Part shown: piece by piece, positions 18,850-27,140 of the stretch | Position numbering within the stretch: the first letter of the stretch is position 1 | Layout: each line of letters starts with the position of its first letter | From: Methanolinea mesophila | Lineage (GTDB): Archaea; Halobacteriota; Methanomicrobia; Methanomicrobiales; Methanospirillaceae | Length of the DNA stretch: 64,000 bases | Assembly: GCF_017873855.1 (NCBI RefSeq) | Contig: NZ_JAGGKR010000001.1 | Location: 930,001-994,000 of the forward strand | Direction of reading: 5' to 3' | The notes under the pieces: generated by a model | Databases searched by the model: none | Told to the model about the DNA's origin: nothing | Seen by the model: the letters and a program-made list of their open reading frames with translations, nothing else | Position numbers and translations under genes: made by a program

Positions 18850-21800
18850 TTATATCCAGACCCCGGTGACGGGTTTGTCATTCGTCTGCCCGTAGTTGAT
18901 TGTGGTATAGGTTGTTGCTGCGGCGGTATTTGCAGGCCTGAGGTAGAAGATGTGGGTCGACGGCCTGAATAAGCCTACCTCGGTGATCCCGTCCGCGTTC
19001 CAGTCGCCGCTGATGGGGAGATCCGTGCTCGATCCCATGCCGAAGGTGATCTCCGGAGTTGTCGGGTAGTTCGCGGGCCTAAGGTGGAAGTACCTTGTAG
19101 AAGGTGTGTAGGTCCCCACCTCGGTACGTCCGTCGCCATCCCAGTCCCCGGTAACGGGGAGATCTCCATTCGTACCGAACGTTATCACGGTATAGGTCGT
19201 TGCCCCGGCATTGTTCGCGGGCCTGAGATAGAACGTGTGGGTCGACGGCCTGAATACGCCTACTTCGGTAATCCCGTCGCCGTTCCAGTCGCCGCTGATG
19301 GGGATATCAGTGCTTAGTCCCATTCCGAATTGGATATAGGGGCTTGCCGGATAGTCCGCCGGCCTGAGGTAGAAGTTGCGGTTGGACGGCCGCCAGACCC
19401 CCACCTCGGTGAGTCCGTCCCCGTTCCAGTCGCCACTGATGGGAATATCCCCGGTAGATCCCATCAGGATGGTGATTTGAGGTATCGTCGGGTATCCTGT
19501 GGGCCTGAGATAGAAGTTGCGGTTGGACGGCCGCCAGACTCCTACCATCGATGCCACGACGACCGGAGCTGCCCCGATCTGAGCGACGTTCGAGGGCGTG
19601 GAGTTCGTCTCTATCTGGGGGAACCCGACCGAGGGTGCAGGATAGGTGAAGTTGTCCCCGACAAGGTTGGCGGAGAGCGTCCTCCAGTAGTAGTCTGTGC
19701 CGGGTATCCCCGTAGTATCAATGTAGCTCACATTGCCTCCCTTCTCCGGGCCGGTCGTGGACTGGAGCGCCGCGATGGGGGTCCACGGTCCCGAGGAGTT
19801 GGTGCTCCGTTCCACGTAGAACCCTGTCTCGCTCAGGGAGTCGTCTGTCCAGGTCAGGTTGACCGCGGAGGCGTTCACCTCGGTGGCGGTGAGATTGACC
19901 GGCGGTTGCGGAGGCACTACGAACGGCATGGAGTGCATCATGTCCATCTCCTCGTGGGAGAGGATGTGGCAGTGGAAGACGTACTCGTTCCCGAAGTTGA
20001 CCAGGTGGTTAAACACCGTTACCGGGTTGGCCTGGGGATCGAAGAAGCCCAGTCCGCCCGGGGCCCCTATTAGCTGCTTGCCGATAGGCTCTGTCGGTGC
20101 GATGGGCCTGATGCTGTTCGGCAGGTCGAAGGGCAGCCGCATCTGGATCGGCCGCATGGCTACGATTGTGTCCTCGAGCGGGTGGATCTTGATCGTCTCC
20201 TTCCATCCGAGTTCGTTCGCGTCTGGGGGATAGATGAACCCGTCCCACCCCACCCGGTTGATCAGCTGGAGGTTGAACAGGTGCCAGTGTAGCGGGTGGG
20301 TGTCCACCCCATTGTGGGTGATCTTCCAGATCGTGGTCCCGTCACCGAGTTCCCCGATCTGCGTACCGTAGATCGTGTCGTTGATGAAGTCGATGGGCGG
20401 GCTCATGTAGCTGTAGAGCAGCAGGTTCTGCTGGTTGTTCACCGCGACCTGGAGCCCCAAAAGCCCGCTCATCCGTCCGTACTCGTCATATGCCTCGCCC
20501 ATCTCGTCCTGGATGGACTTCGGGGCGAGGGGGAGGGTCACGGTCTGGCCCATGAGCGTCTGGAAGGTCGTCGAGGTCTGGAAGATCCTCACATAGGTGT
20601 CGGCGGGGAAACTTGCGTCGTAGGCAGTATTGTACCGCGAATCAGGTATGATGATATCATCCTGATCGGTCTCGAAGACTCCGTTCTTTCCGGAAGTCTT
20701 TGCAAAGACCGCATTCAGGGTGCTGAGGTCGTAGGGATCGGCTACCGGTCCGGGAGCCACGTTGATCTGCATGATGGTGCGGGTGTTCGGCCCATACCCG
20801 GCCTGAGTGGTGGGAGTGCTCCCGTAACTGGTGCCGTCGGGGTTCCCGGTGTAGTAGTCATAATGCGGGTCGAGCGCCGGGGTCGGCGCCGGGGCGTCGT
20901 TGTAGAGGATCAGGGTCTTGCCCGCGTACTGGGAAAAGTCGACGATCACGTCCGCCCGCTCTGCAGGCCCGAGGAAGAGCGAGTGCAGGTTGACGTTCCC
21001 TGCGGTGAACAGGGTCGGGTCGACGACCCAGGTGATCGGCTGGTTCGGGACCACCACCGGGGCGGGCAGGAACCCACCCTCGGTCCCGACCTGGATCCAC
21101 GAGGGGCCTATCGTGGTGGGGTCGGGGACTCCACCGGCCCTCCCGTCCGTGGGCCAGTCTGCCGGCCAGCCGGGCGTGACCGCTGCGGGGACCATCTTCA
21201 CCTCGGTGTTGATCCTCCCGTCGGCGGTGACCACGTCGGGGTCGGCGACGTACATCTGCAGGTTAAAGAACCGGTCGTCCGCCGCGTTCAGGATCCTGAA
21301 CCGGTAAGCCTTCGGTTCAACGGTGAGGTTGGGATACACCGCACCGTTCACCAGCGGGGTGTCCATGAATGCCTCCGCGACCGCGGACGGGTTCGGGGTC
21401 CCGGGTATCATCGGACCTTCCCAGGGGGCCTGGCCGTAGTACGGGTTTGCCACCGGACCGTATGCGGTACTCGTGGGGGGCCAGAACCATGGACCGTAGG
21501 CCCACCTTCCAAGTGCGTTCACCCCGTCGACCACGTAGGGGTTCGCGGCAGGCATGTACACGTGCGGCCACCAGAGGTCGCCCGTCCTCGGCACGGGGGG
21601 AGTGGTCCCCCAGTTCCAGGTGGGGTCCTGGACCGCGATCGTGTCCGCGTCCACGAAGGTCTTGTCCTGGATGACCAGGGGGATCCCGATATCGGGGAGG
21701 ACTGCGGCATGCGTCGGGTTCACTCCCGTCAGGTCGGTGCCGTTGATCAGGTCCTGCTCCACCGCGTCCGTAATGAGGTAGGGGGATGCCATCCCGGCAT

Positions 21801-23568
21801 AGACGTTGAGACGGGTGATGGCGTGGGCGTGGTCATGGTAGAACATGAGACGGGCGCTCTGCTGGTTGGTGTAGTAGAGCGTCACCGCGCCGTCGCCGGG
21901 GTCAGGCATATCCGGTACGTTCCGGACGCTCACCCCTGTGGGATAGTCGGTGTTCTCTCCGGCGGGCGTGATCCATTGGAGCGGAGTCCCGTCGCTTATC
22001 CATGGGGTCACTCCTCCATGGAGGTGGATCACCGCCCTGTTCTGGGTATAGTATATGGGTTTGCCCGGACTGGTGTTCATCTCCAGCGGGCCCATCCCGG
22101 CGCCCATCAGGGTGAAGTCGACCGGGAGGAAGAGGTCGCCACCCGCGTTCGTGGGAAGGTTGTTGGTGAACTTGATCCGGACCGGCCGGTCACTCTGGGC
22201 GATGATCGTCGGGCCAGTATAGCTGAACCGGTCGACCGCCGGGTCCCCGCTATTGGTCTGCCGGTACCCTCTCAGGGTGGTCGGGGGGATGTCGGGGTGG
22301 AGTTGCTCGATGTACTCGCCGAGCTCGATCTCGTAATAGTCGGCACCCACCAGGGAGATGTCCTGGATTACCCCTCCGGTCACGTTCGCCTTCCCGATCG
22401 CGTTCACCGTGGCGCCGCCGCCGACAAAGCTTACAAATGGATCATCCGAGTACCCGCTCCCTCCGTCGGTAACCGTGACTGTCGTTACCTTTCCCCCGGA
22501 GATCGCCGCGGTGGCGGTCGCGTTCGTCCCGGTGGGGTCAGTGATGACCACCTGCGGGACAGAGGTATACCCGTTTCCTCCGGCAGGATACGTGGTGGTG
22601 TCGGGCACGGCGATAATCACGTACTGCCCGAGGCTGTTCTGGTTCGCGGGACCGATTCCCGGCATCGAGTCGATGAACTTCCTGATCCCGCCGAAGAATG
22701 GTCCCCCGATTGTTGCGGCCGCCTCGGCACCGTTCCCGGTTCCGTCCGGGTCAACGACGGTGAGGAGCGGTGCGGAGTAGTTCACGCCCCCGTTCACGAT
22801 CGTAGCCCCGGTGAGCGTCCCGTTGATAAGCACCGGAGTGATGTTCGCCCCGGACCCGGTCTGGTAGAAGTCCGTGACGTTTATCGTGGTATTTGCGGAA
22901 TAATTGACTCCTCCGCTCACGATGGTGATGTTGGCGATCGGACCTCTCGGCATCGGGCTGTTGGCGTAATTCGGGTAGGGCCCGAAATAATGGGGGATTC
23001 CGCCCGGGTCCATCTGGGCGAGCACCTGGTAGGGTGCCCCCTCCGGCTGCACGGAGTTATACAGTTCCCAGAACCGATCCGCGGCCGCCTGTCGTTCGGG
23101 CTGCGAGACGACCTGGCTCGTCCTCAGGTTGAACTGGCTGTCCGGGTCGGTACTGGCCCTGATAACTCCGGGGATATCCGGGAGGGTCGCGGAAGGCGTG
23201 ACCGCCGCGAGCGTGTCCGTGACCGGCGGGACTGCGGTCAGGACCTCTTCCGGCGTGGGAGGCACCGTTGTCTCTTCGGTCGTCAGGATTGCGGTCGTCT
23301 CTTGGGTCGTCGGGACTGCGGTCGTTTCCTCCGTTGTCGGGGTCGCGTTCAGCTCCGTCGTGTTGCTATCAGGGTCGAGGACGGTATCGTTCACTATCCC
23401 GGTCGGGGCCGGGCTCACGTCCGTGTCATTACTGGCGGTCACGAACCCGATGCTTACAATTGCTATTGCACACAGGACCCCGAGGGTGAACCATACCCCC
23501 GTATTTCCTGCCCTGACCCGCCGGCCTCGTTGCGGGCCCCGTTTCTTTTCACTTCTGATATCTGACAT
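18850..23568 (-). CDS. Giant exported multicopper oxidase with C-terminal WRPS repeats
   Basis: A 1572-aa protein: basic N-terminus, membrane helix (about 20-40), Thr/Val/Pro linker, and an unusual block of GG-x-NYSA / GGSGYS repeats (about 200-400). A CotA/bilirubin-oxidase-like multicopper oxidase follows, with all four copper motifs: HLHGG (His515), FYHDHAH (His578), HPLHWHL (His1091) and HCHILSHEEMDM (Cys1200, axial Met1210). Then an Fn3 domain (about 1220-1320) and five GVWRPS...FYLRP repeats interleaved with GDWNGDG motifs, like FG-GAP/VCBS blades. It should oxidise metal ions or phenolics outside the cell, reducing O2. ATG 23568 follows GGGGA; an in-frame ATG lies 24 nt upstream. It ends convergent with the protease gene. 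An oxygen-linked enzyme in a presumed strict anaerobe is notable. Confidence 0.88.
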   Translation of the reverse strand: MSDIRSEKKRGPQRGRRVRAGNTGVWFTLGVLCAIAIVSIGFVTASNDTDVSPAPTGIVNDTVLDPDSNTTELNATPTTEETTAVPTTQETTAILTTEETTVPPTPEEVLTAVPPVTDTLAAVTPSATLPDIPGVIRASTDPDSQFNLRTSQVVSQPERQAAADRFWELYNSVQPEGAPYQVLAQMDPGGIPHYFGPYPNYANSPMPRGPIANITIVSGGVNYSANTTINVTDFYQTGSGANITPVLINGTLTGATIVNGGVNYSAPLLTVVDPDGTGNGAEAAATIGGPFFGGIRKFIDSMPGIGPANQNSLGQYVIIAVPDTTTYPAGGNGYTSVPQVVITDPTGTNATATAAISGGKVTTVTVTDGGSGYSDDPFVSFVGGGATVNAIGKANVTGGVIQDISLVGADYYEIELGEYIEQLHPDIPPTTLRGYRQTNSGDPAVDRFSYTGPTIIAQSDRPVRIKFTNNLPTNAGGDLFLPVDFTLMGAGMGPLEMNTSPGKPIYYTQNRAVIHLHGGVTPWISDGTPLQWITPAGENTDYPTGVSVRNVPDMPDPGDGAVTLYYTNQQSARLMFYHDHAHAITRLNVYAGMASPYLITDAVEQDLINGTDLTGVNPTHAAVLPDIGIPLVIQDKTFVDADTIAVQDPTWNWGTTPPVPRTGDLWWPHVYMPAANPYVVDGVNALGRWAYGPWFWPPTSTAYGPVANPYYGQAPWEGPMIPGTPNPSAVAEAFMDTPLVNGAVYPNLTVEPKAYRFRILNAADDRFFNLQMYVADPDVVTADGRINTEVKMVPAAVTPGWPADWPTDGRAGGVPDPTTIGPSWIQVGTEGGFLPAPVVVPNQPITWVVDPTLFTAGNVNLHSLFLGPAERADVIVDFSQYAGKTLILYNDAPAPTPALDPHYDYYTGNPDGTSYGSTPTTQAGYGPNTRTIMQINVAPGPVADPYDLSTLNAVFAKTSGKNGVFETDQDDIIIPDSRYNTAYDASFPADTYVRIFQTSTTFQTLMGQTVTLPLAPKSIQDEMGEAYDEYGRMSGLLGLQVAVNNQQNLLLYSYMSPPIDFINDTIYGTQIGELGDGTTIWKITHNGVDTHPLHWHLFNLQLINRVGWDGFIYPPDANELGWKETIKIHPLEDTIVAMRPIQMRLPFDLPNSIRPIAPTEPIGKQLIGAPGGLGFFDPQANPVTVFNHLVNFGNEYVFHCHILSHEEMDMMHSMPFVVPPQPPVNLTATEVNASAVNLTWTDDSLSETGFYVERSTNSSGPWTPIAALQSTTGPEKGGNVSYIDTTGIPGTDYYWRTLSANLVGDNFTYPAPSVGFPQIETNSTPSNVAQIGAAPVVVASMVGVWRPSNRNFYLRPTGYPTIPQITILMGSTGDIPISGDWNGDGLTEVGVWRPSNRNFYLRPADYPASPYIQFGMGLSTDIPISGDWNGDGITEVGVFRPSTHTFYLRPANNAGATTYTVITFGTNGDLPVTGDWDGDGRTEVGTYTPSTRYFHLRPANYPTTPEITFGMGSSTDLPISGDWNADGITEVGLFRPSTHIFYLRPANTAAATTYTTINYGQTNDKPVTGVWI

Positions 23569-24327
23569 GGTATCCCCATTTCCACCAATCATCCGGTGCT
23601 TATCTTCTTCTCATATGTTGCTATGTTGGATCAGGAGTGATCCTTGCTCTCGTCGTTCTCTGATCAAGGATATAATAATATCTAAACCCGCAGCAGAGAT
23701 GGTTCAGGAAGCGTCTTCTTATTTTCATCAAAAAGCCCTGAACAGATAAAATGAAGCACTTCTTTAGAGAGAAAAGAAATTCCCGCCCCGAGTGCTTTTT
23801 CCATTGGCGGGCATTAATAATCCGGCGTTGTCGAGAGCCATATCGATCCCGGGCGAACCGTCGGGTTTGTAGTACAGGCGGGGTGTTGGATCCATATCCC
23901 GGGGCGGGCACAGCCTTCGGAAGTCGCGGGAGGAGGAGGGCGGATCCCCGGACCGCTATACCCTGCCTACTTCTTCTCCCGCAATTCCCGGCGCTCCTGC
24001 TTCTTGTTCTACAGGAACGTTACTCAACCGGGATGAGATGCGGAGTACCGGGATCACCTACAATTCCGGAATGTCACGGCCTGGTCTCTTGACAGTGACG
24101 TCTCTCCAGGCCGGGGGCGGTCAGGTTCCGGTACCTGAACTACGTCGTCTTCATGGAATCAGCGTTCCTGTGCGACATGCCTGAATACGCGTCCCCGAAG
24201 TATCCCGATCGGGAGGATAAAAAAACTCAGTGTCAGAAATCAGATTCCCGCGTTTTTAAGTGGATTCTGGCAGATCCCTGTCCATAATGATAAGATTAAT
24301 AAGTGTCCCCGTCCATGAACACCTTTC
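23569..24327. promoter_or_regulatory. Divergent intergenic region with palindrome and TATA box
   Basis: A 759-bp spacer between the oxidase (leftward) and the DUF4418 gene (rightward). TATAATAATA at 23671-23680 is a good TATA element for the oxidase. Between it and the start lies the palindrome GGATCA-GGAG-TGATCC (23628-23643), a possible operator near the transcription start. A TATA-like AAGATTAATAAG stretch at 24291-24302 lies about 30 nt before the DUF4418 ATG, suggesting a very short leader. A 44-codon frame at 24153-24287 is the only other coding-like stretch and is unconvincing. Confidence 0.45.
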
Positions 24328-24756
24328 ATGAGTTCGGACAAGATGATTAGCGGGACCGGCGCATTGCTGGTCATCCTCGGCATCCTGGTAATCCTCACCC
24401 CATGGGTGCTTTTCCCGGTGTGTGAGGTGGAAGGACTATACCTCAAGACCGCTTCGGGCGTCCAGATGCCGATGAAGTGCGGATGGACTGCCAGGGCAGA
24501 GACCGGGATGGGTGCACTGATCGTCCTCGCGGGAGGGATGCTGATCGCCCGTCACACGCCGGAGACGCGGCAGGCCGTGGGGGTGTTCACCATCGCCTTC
24601 GGTGTCCTGGTGGTGCTCTTCCCGACCTTCCTGATCGGGATGTGCGCCCTCGCCGACCATCCCTGCAGGCTGACCACCCTCCCCGCCCTCGAGCTCCTCG
24701 GGGTGATCGTCGTCATCGTCGGAGGGTTCCTGCTCTGGAAACGAGGGAATGAGTAG
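24328..24756 (+). CDS. DUF4418 family membrane protein
   Basis: A 142-aa protein with four transmembrane helices, matching DUF4418 in length and motifs. The conserved cysteines and basic/acidic run occur in VQMPMKCGWTARAE between helices 1 and 2, with further Cys in GMCALADHPCRL. The family has no assigned reaction. Here, as often, it is the first gene of an ABC transporter operon: its TAG stop overlaps the ATG of the permease (ATGAGTAG). It is therefore probably an accessory subunit of the transporter, possibly contributing a Cys-based ligand or metal site. TATA-like sequence lies about 30 bp upstream. Confidence 0.85.
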   Translation: MSSDKMISGTGALLVILGILVILTPWVLFPVCEVEGLYLKTASGVQMPMKCGWTARAETGMGALIVLAGGMLIARHTPETRQAVGVFTIAFGVLVVLFPTFLIGMCALADHPCRLTTLPALELLGVIVVIVGGFLLWKRGNE

Positions 24757-25957
24757 CCCCCCCGGGTTCCATTTTTTCAGGTTCGTATTCCGGAACCTGG
24801 CCAACCGCCCCTCACGAAACATTGCGACGGTCTTCGTGTTCGCACTGGTCGCGGGGATCCTGTTCTCGTCCCAGTTTCTTATCGCGGGTGCAGAGCAGAG
24901 CCTGGACGCGGGGATGTCCCGTATGGGGGCGGACATCCTGGTCGTCCCGGAGGAGTACGTCCTCTCCGGGGAGTCCATTCTCATCACTGGAGAGCCATCC
25001 AGCTTCTTCTTCGAGGACACCGGGTACGAGAAGATCGCCCGCATCCCCGGAGTCGCGAAGGCGAGCCCGCAGATCTATATCGCCACGCTGTTCGCGTCGT
25101 GCTGCGCCGCCCCGGTCCAGATGATCGCCATCGACCCCGCGACCGACTTCACCGTGGCAACCTGGCTCCTGGACCACAAGGTCACCATGGGGAAGGACGA
25201 GATCATCATCGGGAGCTCGATCATCCAGAACCCGGGGAACGACCTGATGTTCTACGGCCATAACTTCCATGTGGTGGGATGGCTCGAGCCGACCGGGATG
25301 GGGATGGACAATGCGGTCTTCACCAGGTTCGAGGACGCCTACGTCATGGCGGACGAGTCCGGGGAGAAGGCGGTGCAGAAACTCACCATACCGGAGGGGA
25401 TGGTCTCCGCAGTAGTAGTAAAGGTCGAGCCCGGCGCCTCTGTAGACGAGGTCGCCCGGGAGATCCGGCGGCAGGTGCCGGGGACAAAGACGATCGTGCA
25501 CAGCGGGCTCCTCAGCGCGGTGAACGCACAACTGGGCGCCCTTACCGGGCTTCTCTTTGCCTCGACGCTCGCGGTCGCCGTCGTGGCGGTCCCCCTCCTC
25601 GGGGTCGTGTCCGCCATGACCGCCCACGAGCGGCGGAGGGAGATCTCGGTCCTCCGTGCACTCGGGGCGGGAAAGGGGTTCGTTGCCCGGCTCATGCTCG
25701 CCGAGGCGTTCTCCCTTGCACTCATCGGCGGCCTCATCGGCATCGCGACCTCCGCAGGCCTCCTGGTGATCTACCAGGATTACCTCATGCACAGCGTAAA
25801 GATACCGTTCATCATTCCTTCCCCCCTTTCGGTGCTCGCGGGCGGGGGGATCGCACTGGCCCTGGTCATAGGGATTGCAGGCATATCCTCGCTCTACCCG
25901 GTGCTTCGGGCCACCCGCCTCGAACCGTACGAGGCCATCAGGAGGGGAGAACTGTGA
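24749..25957 (+). CDS. MacB/FtsX-type ABC transporter permease 1
   Basis: A 402-aa permease: one N-terminal helix (about 22-45), a 220-residue extracytoplasmic MacB_PCD-like domain, and three C-terminal helices of the FtsX domain (about 265-390). The outer domain carries an adjacent cysteine pair, FASCCAAPVQ (Cys118/Cys119), not kept in the paralogous permease downstream. The conserved motif HERRREISVLRALGAGK precedes the second FtsX helix. It overlaps DUF4418 by 8 nt and the ATPase by 4 nt (GTGA), so all three are co-translated. MacB-like systems are mechanotransmission transporters that move lipids, peptides or signals outside the membrane rather than simple importers. Substrate unknown. 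Confidence 0.9.
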   Translation: MSSPPGFHFFRFVFRNLANRPSRNIATVFVFALVAGILFSSQFLIAGAEQSLDAGMSRMGADILVVPEEYVLSGESILITGEPSSFFFEDTGYEKIARIPGVAKASPQIYIATLFASCCAAPVQMIAIDPATDFTVATWLLDHKVTMGKDEIIIGSSIIQNPGNDLMFYGHNFHVVGWLEPTGMGMDNAVFTRFEDAYVMADESGEKAVQKLTIPEGMVSAVVVKVEPGASVDEVAREIRRQVPGTKTIVHSGLLSAVNAQLGALTGLLFASTLAVAVVAVPLLGVVSAMTAHERRREISVLRALGAGKGFVARLMLAEAFSLALIGGLIGIATSAGLLVIYQDYLMHSVKIPFIIPSPLSVLAGGGIALALVIGIAGISSLYPVLRATRLEPYEAIRRGEL

Positions 25958-26640
25958 TAGAGGTACGCGATGTATCCAAGATCTACCGGACCGGGGGGGG
26001 CGAGGTCCGGGCGGTGGACCGGGCGAACTTCGTGATCCGGCCGGGAGATTTCGCACTTATCCTCGGGAGGTCCGGGAGCGGGAAGTCCACGCTCCTCGGG
26101 ATGCTCGCCGGGATCATCCGCCCCACCCTGGGGACCGTCCTGGTGCGGGGCGAGGACCTCGCCTCGCTCTCGGACGACCAGATCTCCGGGCTCCGGGCCC
26201 GGGAGATCGGGTTCGTCTTCCAGTTCTCAGGACTCCTTCCGACGGTGACGGTGCGGGAGAACGTACTTGTCCCCACTCTCTTCTGCCGGGGGGGGCCGGG
26301 ATGCGGCGACCGTGCCGCGGAGATCCTCGAGTTGGTGGGACTTACAAGTCGGGTCGACGCGTACCCCCGCACGCTCTCGAGCGGGGAGATGAAGCGGGCG
26401 GCGATCGCACGGGCCCTGATCAACGGTCCGTCGATCCTTATCGCGGACGAACCGACCGGGGACCTCGACGCCCGCACCGAGTACGAGATCATGGAGATCT
26501 TCCGGGAGCTCAACCGGGAAGGTACGACGATCGTCATGGTCACCCACAACCCGGACCTGGTCGCCTACGGAACCCGGGTATTCGACATGGAACAGGGTGT
26601 GATCACTGAGCGATCCGGAGGTGCCGGCCATGCCGGGTGA
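25954..26640 (+). CDS. MacB/LolD-type ABC transporter ATP-binding protein
   Basis: A 228-aa ATPase starting at GTG 25954, which overlaps the permease TGA and has AGGAGGGGA about 5 nt upstream. Motifs: Walker A GRSGSGKST (38-46), Q-loop in FVFQFSG, signature LSSGEMKRAAIARAL, Walker B ILIADEPTGDLD and the switch His in VMVTHNPDL. It energises one or both FtsX-like permeases of this cluster. The frame stays open a long way upstream of the GTG, but only the C-terminal 228 residues resemble an ABC ATPase. Confidence 0.93.
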   Translation: MIEVRDVSKIYRTGGGEVRAVDRANFVIRPGDFALILGRSGSGKSTLLGMLAGIIRPTLGTVLVRGEDLASLSDDQISGLRAREIGFVFQFSGLLPTVTVRENVLVPTLFCRGGPGCGDRAAEILELVGLTSRVDAYPRTLSSGEMKRAAIARALINGPSILIADEPTGDLDARTEYEIMEIFRELNREGTTIVMVTHNPDLVAYGTRVFDMEQGVITERSGGAGHAG

Positions 26641-26827
26641 AGTGGAAAAAAGACATCACGATCGCTCCGGCGGAGCTTGGACCCGGGGCATTCATTTCGT
26701 GTTTGGTTCGGGAGGACCGGGAGATCCGGGTGTTCCTGCGCGGATCAGTGCCGGGAATTGGGACGTCTTTTGCGTGGAGGTCGCCGGATTTTATGGAATT
26801 CCGTCCGTCACCAGGGGGAAGGCATGA
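26630..26827 (+). CDS. Candidate small ORF coupled to the ABC ATPase (65 aa)
   Basis: ATG at 26630 overlaps the end of the ATPase gene by 11 nt and has a strong GGAGGTG at 26617-26623, 6-7 nt upstream. The predicted product is Gly/Arg/Val-rich, has no helix or motif I recognise, and ends in a TGA that overlaps the next ATG. A competing frame starts at GTG 26637, also overlapping the ATPase stop, and reads 76 codons; it looks about as protein-like. Evidence is only translational signals, so this may be non-coding or a degenerate remnant. Confidence 0.3.
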   Translation: MPGEVEKRHHDRSGGAWTRGIHFVFGSGGPGDPGVPARISAGNWDVFCVEVAGFYGIPSVTRGKA

Positions 26828-26997
26828 ACCCTGTCGCATTGGTGGACCTGGGCAGGACGCGAATTGAGGGGAAACTGTTCACGCGGAATACCCCCATGGT
26901 TCCTTTTGCCCTCCAAGAAACCGCAGGCAACACATTCGATGGCCCTGTGTTCACCCGTCCATGTACATGCGGACCGCGGAGAGGTGGCCCAGGATGA
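26824..26997 (+). CDS. Candidate small ORF in the ABC operon (57 aa)
   Basis: ATG at 26824 overlaps the previous stop by 4 nt (ATGA), with GGGGAAGG just upstream. The product starts MNPVALVDLGRTRIEG and ends in a Cys/Arg/Gly-rich tail (CTCGPRRGG). No family recognised. Supported only by its place in a chain of overlapping stop-start codons. Confidence 0.28.
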   Translation: MNPVALVDLGRTRIEGKLFTRNTPMVPFALQETAGNTFDGPVFTRPCTCGPRRGGPG

Positions 26998-27140
26998 GGG
27001 CGGATGAGATTATCCCGGTTTACGGGGGAGTTCAAAAGTTCATTCAGGAGATTCGGCATGCGAAGATTCCCTTGAACACGTCTCCCCACCCGGGATCCGC
27101 AGGTGAACGCCGGTACAGAGCGATGGGGGGCATACCGTGA
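26994..27140 (+). CDS. Candidate small ORF just before permease 2 (48 aa)
   Basis: ATG at 26994 again overlaps the preceding TGA (ATGA). The frame ends in TGA at 27138-27140, which overlaps the GTG start of permease 2 (GTGA). The 48-residue product starts MRADEIIPVYGGVQKFIQEI, hydrophilic and possibly helical. It may be a leader that couples translation to permease 2 rather than a functional protein. Confidence 0.3.
   Translation: MRADEIIPVYGGVQKFIQEIRHAKIPLNTSPHPGSAGERRYRAMGGIP

Noticed and set aside
20296-23565. Plus-strand 1089-codon open frame opposite the multicopper oxidase
   Set aside because: Antisense to a gene with all copper motifs; translation is Arg/Gly/Val/His-rich without domains, as expected from GC-rich codon bias.
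24153-24287. 44-codon frame before the DUF4418 gene
   Set aside because: Moderately protein-like but preceded by a stop, no ribosome-binding site and no known family; could be a remnant.
24812-26056. Minus-strand 414-codon frame opposite permease 1
   Set aside because: Shadow of a well-supported permease; composition dominated by Arg, Asp, Gly and His.
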